44,187 bases of DNA from Scytonema sp. UIC 10036 (GCF_009725235.1 NZ_WJFC01000102.1:1-44187), one strand, 5' to 3'. Counted from the stretch's first letter, positions 16,661 to 25,394 are shown. Notes: generated from the letters alone by a model not told the origin. Program-made: numbers and translations.

Positions 16661-17416
16661 CTAGATTGAATTAATCTCTTCAAGAGTTTGTTTTGCCGAT
16701 TTCCAAAGATACATTGAGTCAACACCTACTCCGATCAAGCTATATCCTGCTTCTTTTGCAGATAAAGCATCCTGAGAATTAGTAGTAAAAATGCCTACTG
16801 GTATATTTTTTTTCAAACATGCCTCTTTAACAGAACCAATTGCTTTCTGTACATCAGGATGATGAATCTGACCGGGCAGTCCCATACTGCCGGAAAGATC
16901 GAATGGGCCAATAAGTATAGCATCGAAACCAGGAACATCAATTATGGATTCAATGTTTTTCACTGCATCAATGTGTTCAACTTGTAGAATAATGACTATG
17001 TTTTCGTTTGCCGTCTTCAAGTACTCTGGAAAACTCATTCCATAGTTTTGTGCTCTCGCAGTTCCAATACTCCGACTTCCAAGTGGAGGGTATAAGCAAG
17101 CATCGATGGCATATTTGACCTCTTGAGGTGTCTTGACTTGAGGCAGAATTATCCCATCACATCCGGTATCTAGTACCCTTTTTATCCAAACGCTGTCATT
17201 CCAAGGTGCCCTAACTAAATTTGCACAGCGCCCGCCAGTTGCTTGCATAATTAACTGGACTTTTTCTAAACTGAGAGGCCCATGTTCCATATCTATCCAA
17301 AACCAGTCAAATTCAAGTTTTGACAAGACTTCAGCAGTTTCTGAGCATGGGAGTATGATGACAATACCGATGAGAGTTTCTTTTTGGTTTAGTCTTTGCT
17401 TAAAGTTAATTGCCAT
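16661..17416 (-). CDS. HpcH/HpaI aldolase family protein
   Basis: A 251-residue TIM-barrel class II pyruvate aldolase of the HpcH/HpaI (GarL/RhmA-like) family: FDWFWIDMEHGPLSLEKV, GCDGIILPQVKTPQEVKYAI, GSRSIGTARAQNYG, the metal-binding Glu in ILQVEHIDAVKNIESI and Asp in ILIGPFDLSGSMGLPGQ, and the C-terminal AKEAGYSLIGVGVDS. These enzymes cleave or form 2-oxo-3-deoxy or 4-hydroxy-2-oxo acids with pyruvate. I choose ATG 17416 because GGAGG stands eight bases before it; a longer frame to 17455 lacks that support. It is the first gene upstream of the hydrolase-fold gene on the same strand, 77 bases away. Confidence 0.92.
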   Translation of the reverse strand: MAINFKQRLNQKETLIGIVIILPCSETAEVLSKLEFDWFWIDMEHGPLSLEKVQLIMQATGGRCANLVRAPWNDSVWIKRVLDTGCDGIILPQVKTPQEVKYAIDACLYPPLGSRSIGTARAQNYGMSFPEYLKTANENIVIILQVEHIDAVKNIESIIDVPGFDAILIGPFDLSGSMGLPGQIHHPDVQKAIGSVKEACLKKNIPVGIFTTNSQDALSAKEAGYSLIGVGVDSMYLWKSAKQTLEEINSI

Positions 17417-17637
17417 TAAAAAACCTCCAAAGCTTCGATCCTTAAGAAAAACCATTACAACAAAGGCTTCGGGCAGGAGCCAGTATTACCGTCACTCATA
17501 GCTGCTTCCTGCCTTCTTCAATTTACTAGAAACCCAGATCCTTCGTGACGTAGTACAATCGAGTCTAAAACAGAATGGCACGAAGCGAGAAAGTAAGAGA
17601 AATGCTCCCTTACCATAGCCCAAAGTCTTGTGTTGAC

Positions 17638-17826
17638 AAAAGTTATGCAGTCATCAACTTTTTGCGTAACAAGCGTCGAGGCGTCCTCATATGAGGATAA
17701 GCCTTGGGACGACGATGGGCGAACTCTAGGTTCAACTCGTCGAGGGCGATATGGAACAGCTTTATGAACAATAACTTTTAACAGAGTACGATAAACTGTG
17801 TAACGTTGAGAATAAGCTACAGACAA
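17638..17826 (-). pseudogene. C-terminal remnant of an IS4-like transposase, frameshifted
   Basis: The reverse strand reads KVIVHKAVPYRPRRVEPRV, then, after a shift of reading frame, HRRPKAYPHMRTPRRLL followed by RKKLMTA and a stop. This basic tail (RPxRVEPR ... RRPKxY ... PR) is characteristic of the end of IS4-type transposases. The catalytic part is absent and a frameshift lies near 17705-17725, so it is inactive. It marks the edge of the accessory island. Confidence 0.75.
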
Positions 17827-17948
17827 AAATTGAGGACATACATTGACGAATGTGATGGCGAGTGCCTTGTAAAGATAATCTTAAGGTCGGAGTCCCATAA
17901 GTAGTACCAGTATCCCATATGACAAGGAAACAAATTATTTCCTTTTAT

Positions 17949-17995
17949 CCAACCCACACAATACATTTAGAGATTTAAGATTTACTTTATAAACG
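17949..17995 (+). repeat. Left imperfect direct repeat of the accessory island
   Basis: Begins CCAACCCACACAATACATTT and ends TTTACTTTATAAACG; matches 21285-21331 (CCAACCTACACAATACATTT ... TTTACTTTGTAAATG) with scattered differences over 47 bases. Confidence 0.75.
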
Positions 17996-18031
17996 TTCTC
18001 TTAGAATATTCACAACCAAGGAGCATTAGAG

Positions 18032-19152
18032 ATGAAAGAAGAAACCTATAATACAGAATTTATTGATGACGATATAGTAGATGAAGAAGAATTAATAGAT
18101 GACAAAGATACTACTTTACAATACGATCCCGACAAAATTAATATTGTAACAAAAGAACCAACTATTGAACAGTTATTAAGACGAATTGATGAAGAAGCAC
18201 TTGATTTAGCGCCTGACTTTCAACGTCAAGCAAACATATGGAAGGATAATGTTAAAAGCCGACTTATTGAATCTATCCTCATTCGCATTCCGCTACCTGC
18301 TTTTTATATGGATGCTACCCATGAAGATAAATGGTTAGTTGTAGATGGATTACAACGACTATCTGCCTTAAAACAATTTGTTACTGATAAAAATCTAAAG
18401 CTCACAGGTTTAGAGTATCTCAAAGAATTGGAAAATAAAACTTACGATCAATTAGACCGTAGATATCAGCGACGAATTGAGGAAACTCAAGTTACAGTTT
18501 ATTTGATTGAAAAAGGTACTCCTGTTGAAGTCAAATATAACATTTTTAAAAGAATTATACAGGAGCTTACCTCTATCTTCCAAAATTACGTCATGCTTTA
18601 AACCCTGGTAAAGCAAATAAGTTTTTGATTAAACTTACAGAGAGTAAAGAATTTCAACAAGTCATTCCTTTAAGTGATGCTAAAAGAAAACGTATGGATG
18701 ACCGTGAGTTTGTACTTGGATTTTTAGCTTTCTATCTAACTTCTTATAAAGATTATAAAGATTCAACTAGAGATTCTTTCTTAAGTAAAGCTTTGTCTAA
18801 AGCTAATAATTTATTAGATGAAGAGATGGAAAAAATTGAACATAAATTTAAAAATGTAATGATTATAGCTTTAGAAATTTTTGGAAAGGATTCTTTCCGA
18901 AAAATTTCTAACAAAAATAAAAAAAAGTATCCAATCAATAAATCATTATTTGAGGTCTGGTCATTAAATTTATGTGAACTGAATGACGATAAGATTGAGA
19001 TTTTTTAGAAACGTATAAAAATATTAATTGTTACTTTTAGTTTTTATGTAGATAATGATAAAGAGTTTTTAATGTCTATTTCTCAAGCTACAAGTAAAAT
19101 AGAGTACAGATTTAGCACTGTTGAAAAAATTATTCAGGAAGTACTTATATGA
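18032..19152 (+). pseudogene. DUF262 family protein, broken by frameshift(s) and a nonsense codon
   Basis: First frame 18032-18601: acidic N-terminus, then DUF262 (GmrSD-N/ParB-like) motifs DLAPDFQRQANIW, LIESILIRIPLPAFYMD and the nucleotide/nuclease signature WLVVDGLQRLSALKQF. At about 18553-18590, where the family reads FKRINTGG and then RHALN, several small indels shift the frame. Homology continues from LNPGKANKFLIKLTESKEF to an in-frame TAG at 19006-19008, then still further to SISQATSKIEYRFSTVE and KIIQEVLI, ending at a TGA that overlaps the ATG of the ATPase gene (ATGA at 19149-19152). The ancestral gene was thus about 373 codons and coupled to the ATPase. The N-terminal part keeps the signature residues and could still be made. 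Confidence 0.88.
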
Positions 19153-20261
19153 TCCATTCATTACGTTTACTTAATTTTAAACCTTTTGAAAATCAAAGTC
19201 TTAAATTTAAATCACTCACGCTACTTTCTGGCCTCAATAGTACTGGGAAATCATCAGTACTACAATCATTACTACTCTTGCGTCAATCATATCAACAAGG
19301 TTTGTTACCTGACATAGGTTTAGCATTAAATGGGGATTTAGTTTGTATTGGTACAGCGCAGGATGCTCTTTTTGAGGGTGCAGGTAAAGAAGATTCCATT
19401 GGCTTTGATATTATTTGGGAAAATGGAATAGAAGGAATATGGCGTTTTAAATATGACAGAGAAGTTGATGTATTGAATCTCGCATCACAAATGCTTACGG
19501 AAAAAATTTATGAATTAAATCTTTTCCGTAACAAATTTCATTATCTTCAAGCAGAGCGTGTTGGACCAAGACCCTTTAATGAAAAGTCAGATTATCAAGT
19601 AAGACGACTAGGACAAATTGGTACTAAAGGTGAATACACTGCACACTTTCTCTCACTTTATAGAGACAAAGATATTCCAAATAAAGAACTCAGTCATCCA
19701 AAGGCAAAGTCTTGGAATTTAATTAATCAAGTTGAAGCATGGATAGGAGAAGTTAGTCCTGGCACTCGTATCAAAATCTCTCCAAAACCAGATGTAGATT
19801 TGATGAGTTTTCAATACTCTTATGGAGATAGTAACCCTTATCGTGCAACAAATGTTGGTTTTGGAATCAGTTATACTCTGCCCATTATTTTAACAGTATT
19901 GTCGTCACAACCAGGGACTCTGATTATAATTGAAAACCCCGAAGCTCATCTACATCCCAAAGGACAAGCGAAAATGGGTGAGTTGCTAGCACTTGCAGCT
20001 AGTTGTGGTGTTCAAGTTGTGATAGAAACCCATAGCGATCATGTGTTAAATGGAATTCGTCTTGCTGTTCATGGTGGTAAGCTTGCTCCTGATGATGTTC
20101 AATTGCATTATTTTCAACGCAAGGAAAAAGAAGGTTTAGCTTTTTCTGAAGTCGTTTCACCACGAATTGATAGAAACGGGAGAATCGATCAATGGCCAGA
20201 CGGTTTCTTTGATGAATGGGAAAAGAGCTTAGATGCTTTGCTAGAACCAGCAAGAGAGTGA
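19149..20261 (+). CDS. DUF3696-type AAA/ABC-like ATPase
   Basis: A 370-residue ATPase of the RecF/OLD-like class with a DUF3696 tail. Walker A LLSGLNSTGKSSVLQSLLLL, spacer region GPRPFNEKSDYQVRRLGQ, a signature-like NVGFGISYTLPIILTVLSS, Walker B with catalytic Glu LIIIENPEAHLHPKGQAKM, and switch His VVIETHSDHVLNGIRL. The C-terminus (DDVQLHYFQRK ... GRIDQWPDGFFDEWEKSL) is the DUF3696 pattern. Such ATPases occur in defence cassettes. Start ATG overlaps the ancestral stop of the DUF262 gene, and its own stop is 3 bases before the next gene, so all three formed one operon. It appears intact. Confidence 0.92.
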   Translation: MIHSLRLLNFKPFENQSLKFKSLTLLSGLNSTGKSSVLQSLLLLRQSYQQGLLPDIGLALNGDLVCIGTAQDALFEGAGKEDSIGFDIIWENGIEGIWRFKYDREVDVLNLASQMLTEKIYELNLFRNKFHYLQAERVGPRPFNEKSDYQVRRLGQIGTKGEYTAHFLSLYRDKDIPNKELSHPKAKSWNLINQVEAWIGEVSPGTRIKISPKPDVDLMSFQYSYGDSNPYRATNVGFGISYTLPIILTVLSSQPGTLIIIENPEAHLHPKGQAKMGELLALAASCGVQVVIETHSDHVLNGIRLAVHGGKLAPDDVQLHYFQRKEKEGLAFSEVVSPRIDRNGRIDQWPDGFFDEWEKSLDALLEPARE

Positions 20262-20264
20262 AAC

Positions 20265-21221
20265 ATGGATATCGACCTCATCTTAAATGAACTCTCTTTA
20301 CAGGAACCAGCGCCTAATCAAGAAGTCGCAAAACAATGGATGTCCTGCTTTATTAAGACTATTAAGACAGTTAAGGATCGAGGTGTGAAGGTTAATCTTC
20401 GCACTAAAGATGATTTTTATACTACAGTGCTCGCACCTAATTACCCTCTTCGTCGCTGGTTTAATGATAAAAGTGTAGATCAAGTCGAGCGACTTTTTAT
20501 TAAAACTTTAGCCACAAAAACACCTTTTTCAACAGAGATTGCGAATTTAGAAATTAAGAGTATTGAAAATAATACTGGCTCGTCTGAATTTAGACATCAG
20601 GGAGAGCAAGCGATTGGACTTGGTGTTGCTTATCTTCTTAGTACAATGTCAGTTAGCTTACTTTCAAAAGAAAAATGGAATCGGAGTCAGCTATTGTTAG
20701 AAATGATAAGAATGGATGACGATGAAGATGGAGAAATAGTCAATGAAATTGTAGAGATTGTTCATGCAAGTTGTAGCGAGCATATATATGAACATACAAG
20801 TTGGTTTCAAAAGTGTATCCGTGAAAAAGTTCTTAATGGATTAGATATTTGGAATCGAAGAGAGGAATTATTTCCTAATCTTGTGTTTTGTGAGGATGTC
20901 TATAAGCAAGTACAGAGTCTGAGCGGTGGTGACCCAATATTACGGCAAGTTATTAAGCGGCTGTTTGAAATGGAAGAAACTTGCAAAAGCTGGACGGATG
21001 GAGTATTTGATATCGACAGTTTTCCTTGCAAGGTTTCTCCAGAAAGTGACTCAAGGTTGAAACGATTGAAAAAGGAATTAACTTTTAAATGTCCTGATGG
21101 CAATGAGCGTGTTTTCAGTTGGCACGTTCGTATGACTCCAGGGGCTTGGCGACTTCACTTTTTTGTAGATTCAGAACTAGGAAAAATTATCATTGGTTAC
21201 ATTGGGCTAAAAATTATGTAA
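20265..21221 (+). CDS. Unrecognised third protein of the DUF262/ATPase cassette
   Basis: A 318-residue soluble protein starting MDIDLILNELSLQEP. No family recognised. The N-terminal third is helical and charged (MSCFIKTIKTVKDRGVKVNL, TKDDFYTTVLAPNYPLRRWF); the middle includes a hydrophobic helix (QAIGLGVAYLLSTMSVSLLS) and a long acidic helix region. The last 45 residues (RVFSWHVRMTPGAWRLHFF, then GKIIIGYIGLKI) resemble the beta-strand end of small RelE-like or phospho-nuclease domains in which a GxIGxxL strand closes the sheet, but this is only a visual impression. It starts 3 bases after the ATPase stop codon, so it should be co-translated and may be the effector or a partner of the ATPase. 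Confidence 0.85.
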   Translation: MDIDLILNELSLQEPAPNQEVAKQWMSCFIKTIKTVKDRGVKVNLRTKDDFYTTVLAPNYPLRRWFNDKSVDQVERLFIKTLATKTPFSTEIANLEIKSIENNTGSSEFRHQGEQAIGLGVAYLLSTMSVSLLSKEKWNRSQLLLEMIRMDDDEDGEIVNEIVEIVHASCSEHIYEHTSWFQKCIREKVLNGLDIWNRREELFPNLVFCEDVYKQVQSLSGGDPILRQVIKRLFEMEETCKSWTDGVFDIDSFPCKVSPESDSRLKRLKKELTFKCPDGNERVFSWHVRMTPGAWRLHFFVDSELGKIIIGYIGLKIM

Positions 21222-21263
21222 TTTTCCGTAATAGATATCTGGTGAAAAAGCATATCGATGAAA

Positions 21264-21293
21264 TGTTGGGTTGAGGAACGAAACCCAACCTAC
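21264..21293. repeat. Single copy of the GTTGGGTTGAGGAACGAAAC palindrome
   Basis: TGTTGGGTTGAGGAACGAAA then CCCAACCTAC. Stem GTTGGGTT / AACCCAAC. It directly adjoins the right direct repeat of the island. Confidence 0.85.
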
Positions 21294-21331
21294 ACAATAC
21301 ATTTGGCAATTCAAAATTTACTTTGTAAATG
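21285..21331 (+). repeat. Right imperfect direct repeat of the accessory island
   Basis: Partner of 17949-17995; see that entry. The two bracket the DUF262/ATPase/unknown trio. Confidence 0.75.
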
Positions 21332-21336
21332 ACCTC

Positions 21337-21355
21337 TAAGGATTGGACGCAGATT
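21337..21355. repeat. TAAGGATTGGACGCAGATT repeat, copy 2
   Basis: Identical over 19 bases to 15592-15610. It ends just before the ileS stop codon. Confidence 0.75.
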
Positions 21356-21357
21356 AG

Positions 21358-24300
21358 TTAAGAAGTTTTGCTTAGCTTTAAGCTGATAGTTAATGGTGTA
21401 CCAAAAATATCTACCTGCTCGTAATAGTCAGCATTCTCAAGCTCTTCAAAGTCAATGTTTTTAGCAAGCACTTCATTCTTAACTAATTCAAGATGAACTT
21501 TTAGCGCCTCTAAAACCGCTCCTGATGTTTTTATACCCAAGTCAATTCGAGCAGACACTTCAAGTTTTGCTTGTTTTCTTGCATTTTGCAGCAGGCGGAT
21601 GGTATCTCGAATCAGCCCTTCTTGAATTAATTCTGGTGTAAGTTGAGTGTTGATTGCTGCTAAATAACCGTATTCTTCAAGGGCTACATAGTTGGCTGGG
21701 CTTTGAGCTTGAATGAGAAATGCTTCGGGTTCAAAGTGATAAACTTGTTCATTTAGTTCGATCGCAGTCTCTTTCCCTTCTCGAATATTACGGACAATTT
21801 CGCGATTGTCAAAAGTTTCCAGCACTTTCCTAAACGCGGGTAGCAAATGACCAAGCCGTTTGCCCAAAAGAGGTAAATTGGGTTTCACGGTATAATCTAC
21901 GAAATCTGCCGTTACGTCTAAGTATGTCACCGATTTGACGTTAAGTTCTTCTTGTAGCAAATCTTCTAAACTCCTCAACCCTGCAAGCTCTGCCTCGCTT
22001 TGAACTCGTACCAGAACTTCGGGAAGGGGTTGACGTGTTTTAACTCCTGCCATGGCACGGGCTGCCCGTCCTAGCTCAACAATTCGCACAAGTGCATTCA
22101 TGTCACGCATTAGGGAATCGTCAATCAAGGTAGCATCCCACTGAGGCCAGCTTCCTAAATGTACGGATTCCGGTTCGTTTGGAAAGATACTGAGGACTAA
22201 GTTTTGATAAATGTGCTCGCTGATAAAGGGTGCCATAGGAGCCATTAACTTAGCAACGATCGCGAGTGTGTCATAAAGAGTTTTATACGCCGAGAGTTTA
22301 TCGCAATCGCCCTTGACGCAAGCCGTACCCAGCTTATCGTTAGTCGATTTCCAAAATCGGCGTCGGTTGCGACGGATATACCAATTTGAAAGATCGTTCA
22401 CCACAAAGTCGCGGATTATACGACTAGCAGTAGTCGGCTCGTAAGCGTCGAGTTTATCTGTGACATCCCGCACAAGTGCATTAGTTTTGGATACCAACCA
22501 GCGATCGATAGCAGGACGTTCTGTCACCGGAATCACACAAGTCAAATCGGGTTTATCGAGATTGGCATAGAGAACTAGAAAACTGTATGTGTTCCAAAGC
22601 GTCATAAAGAAGTCGCGCAACGTGTCCTCCACCAATGCTTGGGAGAAGCGTTTGGTGCTGTCGCTTGGGCTTGAGCTATAAAGATACCAGCGTAGCGCGT
22701 CTGCTCCTTGAACGTTTAATACAGTCCAAGGGTCAACCACATTACCCTTCGACTTGGACATTTTCTCGCCCTTCTCATCAACAATATGTCCCAGCACGAT
22801 CGCATTTTTAAAGGCAGGGCAATCCTGTTTGATGCCGGACAAAACACCTGCTTGTCGCTCTGGACTACCAGTATCTGTCAGCAGTGTTGCTAGAGCATGT
22901 AAGCTGTAAAACCAGCCGCGAGTTTGGTCAATTGCTTCACAAATATAGTTTGCTGGAAAATTCTCTTGCAGGATGTTTTGATTCTCAAAGGGGTAGTGCC
23001 ATTGTGCGTAAGGCATTGCACCTGACTCAAACCAAACATCAACAGTATAGGGAACACGTTTGAAGCACTTCCCATTCTTCTCAAAACTGATTTCATCAAT
23101 GTAAGGACGATGCAGATCTAACCCTGACAAATCCCGCCCTGTCAGTTCTTCAAGTTCTTTAATGCTGCCAATACAGAGAGACTCGCTTTCATCTTCACTC
23201 ACCCAAACAGGTAACGGCGCACCCCAATATCGCTCGCGAGAAACTGCCCAATCAACGTTGTTTCTCAACCAATCCCCAAATCGACCATCCCGGATATATT
23301 CCGGATGCCATGCAATCTTGTTATTGTTGTCAATGAGCTTGTTTTTGACTGCTGTCGTGCGGATGTACCAACTTTTTTTGGCGTAGTTGATGAGTGGCGT
23401 TCCATCCCGGTAGTTGAAGGGATAAGTATGTCGGATAGTGGTTTTTCGATACAGCAAGCCCCGTTCTAACAAATCTCTAGCAATTTGCTCATCTGCATCC
23501 TTGAAAAATGTTCCCGTATAACGACCTTCACCCGCAGGTGCATCTGGCAATTTTACCTCAGGGTAAACTTTTCCCAGTAGATCTACAGAGAAGAGCATGG
23601 GGAGATTGTGCTTGCGTCCAAGCTCAAGGTCACCATATGCAGTCGCAACATGCAGAACGCCTGTTCCATCATCGATGGTTACTTGTTCATCTAGAATCAC
23701 ACGGAAACCTTGAGAGAGGTCTTCCCCTTCTGGAATACGACCACGTAAGATCGGACTGTATTGCAAGTTAACCAGTTCTTGACCTAAAAAAGTTTTCAGT
23801 ACCTGGTAATTGTTTTCACCAAAGACATCATTGGCACGTTGGCAAGCCAGAATATAGAGGTCTTTTTGGTCTGGATTGCGATCGCTTGTTGCTGCTTCAA
23901 ACAGACCATAGGTAGCATCACCTCTGACTGCAAGAGCAACATTTGCAGCCAGCGTCCACGGAGTTGTTGTCCAAGCCAAGATATAGACGGGACGTTCTCC
24001 AGATTCTACTATGTTACGTTCCACAAGTTGAGCTAGCTGTGCTGGAAATTTGGGATACACGGAGGGATCTTCCACATTCTCTCGATACCCTTGCGCTACT
24101 TCATGGTCTGAGAGACTGGTATTGTTGCGAGGACAGTGCCAAGTTGCGCGGTAATCTTCAAAGAGAAGACCCCGCTCCCACAGGGATTTCATTACCCACC
24201 AGCAGGACTCAATGTAGCTGTTGTCATAGGTAATGTAAGCATTTTCTAAGTCCAGCCAGTAGCCAATGCGATCGCTCATAGCATTCCAATCTTGAATGTA

Positions 24301-24678
24301 CTCAAAGACCGATTGCTTGCAGAGTTGATTGAACTTATCAATACCGAAAGCTTCAATATCCGATTTTTTGGTAAAGCCTAACTTCTTTTCAACGCCAAGC
24401 TCCACAGGTAAGCCGTGAGTATCCCATCCCCCTTTACGTTGAACTCTATACCCTTGCATGGTTTTATACCGGGGGAACAAATCCTTATAAGCGCGGGAGA
24501 TAACGTGATGCACTCCGGGCTTACCATTAGCAGTTGGCGGACCTTCATAAAAGACAAAATTCCCTTCAGGAGCCTCTTTATCGACTGACTTCCGAAATAT
24601 GTTGCGCGTTTTCCAAAAGTCAAGAATTTCTTGCTCCAAATGTGGGAAGCAAACTGATTGTTGAACTTCTCTAAACAT
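21358..24678 (-). CDS. ileS: Isoleucyl-tRNA synthetase, eukaryote-like (IleS2) class
   Basis: Charges tRNA-Ile with isoleucine. About 1106 residues: N-terminus MFREVQQSVCFPHLEQEIL, ATP-site region FYEGPPTANGKPGVHHV in place of HIGH, RKGGWDTHGLPVELGVEKKL, editing domain (AWTTTPWTLAANVALAV, DDGTGVLHVATAYGD), catalytic loop GEKMSKSKGNVVDPW, then anticodon-binding and long C-terminal domains. PGVHHV and the downstream FPRYKTMQGY are typical of the eukaryote-like class, which in several bacteria is less sensitive to mupirocin; that property is inferred, not seen. I choose ATG 24678 (MFREV) over GTG 24690. A T-box leader lies upstream, so expression should respond to uncharged tRNA-Ile. Confidence 0.95.
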   Translation of the reverse strand: MFREVQQSVCFPHLEQEILDFWKTRNIFRKSVDKEAPEGNFVFYEGPPTANGKPGVHHVISRAYKDLFPRYKTMQGYRVQRKGGWDTHGLPVELGVEKKLGFTKKSDIEAFGIDKFNQLCKQSVFEYIQDWNAMSDRIGYWLDLENAYITYDNSYIESCWWVMKSLWERGLLFEDYRATWHCPRNNTSLSDHEVAQGYRENVEDPSVYPKFPAQLAQLVERNIVESGERPVYILAWTTTPWTLAANVALAVRGDATYGLFEAATSDRNPDQKDLYILACQRANDVFGENNYQVLKTFLGQELVNLQYSPILRGRIPEGEDLSQGFRVILDEQVTIDDGTGVLHVATAYGDLELGRKHNLPMLFSVDLLGKVYPEVKLPDAPAGEGRYTGTFFKDADEQIARDLLERGLLYRKTTIRHTYPFNYRDGTPLINYAKKSWYIRTTAVKNKLIDNNNKIAWHPEYIRDGRFGDWLRNNVDWAVSRERYWGAPLPVWVSEDESESLCIGSIKELEELTGRDLSGLDLHRPYIDEISFEKNGKCFKRVPYTVDVWFESGAMPYAQWHYPFENQNILQENFPANYICEAIDQTRGWFYSLHALATLLTDTGSPERQAGVLSGIKQDCPAFKNAIVLGHIVDEKGEKMSKSKGNVVDPWTVLNVQGADALRWYLYSSSPSDSTKRFSQALVEDTLRDFFMTLWNTYSFLVLYANLDKPDLTCVIPVTERPAIDRWLVSKTNALVRDVTDKLDAYEPTTASRIIRDFVVNDLSNWYIRRNRRRFWKSTNDKLGTACVKGDCDKLSAYKTLYDTLAIVAKLMAPMAPFISEHIYQNLVLSIFPNEPESVHLGSWPQWDATLIDDSLMRDMNALVRIVELGRAARAMAGVKTRQPLPEVLVRVQSEAELAGLRSLEDLLQEELNVKSVTYLDVTADFVDYTVKPNLPLLGKRLGHLLPAFRKVLETFDNREIVRNIREGKETAIELNEQVYHFEPEAFLIQAQSPANYVALEEYGYLAAINTQLTPELIQEGLIRDTIRLLQNARKQAKLEVSARIDLGIKTSGAVLEALKVHLELVKNEVLAKNIDFEELENADYYEQVDIFGTPLTISLKLSKTS

Positions 24679-24734
24679 ACTTAACCGCACTCACTCTTCA
24701 TTTGACAAACTAAACGTTTGACATTCTTATCCCT

Positions 24735-25070
24735 TTTCATGAGGTAAAACAACAGAAATACCTCATACCTATGCATTGGGACGCTTAGGTGAGCGCGGTA
24801 CCACCCAACTTTCCCAGAATCTCGCAATTCTGGACTTTATCGCTACTCCCTGACGGGAAGAGCGCTCTGCTGTAACGTGCAGAACACGGCTCTATCTACT
24901 CAAAGCTTTCGCTAAGGGAGACTAAAACTGAGGTTTCTGGCTTCCTGTGGAAATGCTTTTTTCGGAGAGCAGCTCGGGGAGGATTTTCGTTTCTACCGTG
25001 TGTTCAGGCTCGCACCATCCCTGACTCGCTCAGCACCGACTTAGAAATTACTCGTTCCCTTCATTGCTTT
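24735..25070 (-). promoter_or_regulatory. T-box leader (tRNA-Ile-sensing riboswitch) of ileS
   Basis: On the reverse strand, in order: 5' specifier-loop strand with AGTA (25053-25050); Stem I distal part GGTGCGAGCC; specifier codon AUC (Ile) at 24984-24982 in the context GAAAATCCTCCCCGAGCTGC; Stem III hairpin CCAGAAT / ATTCTGG (24833-24814); then the T-box GGGTGGTACCGCG (24806-24794). The antiterminator folds as UGGG (24807-24804), bulge UGGUACC, GCG, loop, CGU, CCCA (24780-24777); the usual AGGG/CCCU pair is replaced by UGGG/CCCA, a compensating change. UGGU matches the ACCA end expected for tRNA-Ile. A hairpin ATGAGGTA / TACCTCAT follows, but with no U run, so the output mechanism is unclear. 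Confidence 0.93.
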
Positions 25071-25072
25071 TA

Positions 25073-25101
25073 GTTATAGCTCATACATGATAGCATAACA
25101 A
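25073..25101 (-). promoter_or_regulatory. Sigma-70-type promoter of the T-box/ileS transcript
   Basis: TTGTTA at 25101-25096, a 17-base spacer, then TATAAC at 25078-25073. The predicted start, a few bases downstream, coincides with the 5' edge of the T-box. Confidence 0.65.
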
Positions 25102-25152
25102 CGCCGATGTGGGCATGACCTGCTCGCCAGAGATCTTGCCGCAATAGATATT

Positions 25153-25287
25153 TTACTGTTTTCGTTGCAGGTTAACCAACTCATTCAACTCATCAAGCAG
25201 TTCTTCCGCCTCTGTATCTCCTGCATCTGCTTGTTGCAGCAAGTAGCTTAAAATTTTATTCATCAACGCATTTGAAACTTCCATCAT
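25153..25287 (-). CDS. Small acidic hypothetical protein (44 residues)
   Basis: MMEVSNALMNKILSYLLQ and onward through DAGDTEAEELLDELNELVNL, ending QRKQ. It is strongly amphipathic and acidic with helix-forming composition throughout, and GGAAGG stands about 10 bases before the double ATG. It precedes the ileS promoter on the same strand. No family recognised; the composition and ribosome binding site argue for a real gene. Confidence 0.45.
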   Translation of the reverse strand: MMEVSNALMNKILSYLLQQADAGDTEAEELLDELNELVNLQRKQ

Positions 25288-25394
25288 TCATGCCTTCCCA
25301 AAAAACTGACCTTTTCTACTTAGAACTTATTAACAATTTTTCTTATCTGCAGGCTAACGCGATCGCTTAGATAAATTCTCTACCAAAAGACTAA

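Noticed and set aside
23508..24233. Forward-strand ORFs inside ileS
   Set aside because: Entirely within the editing and catalytic coding region of ileS, which is certain.
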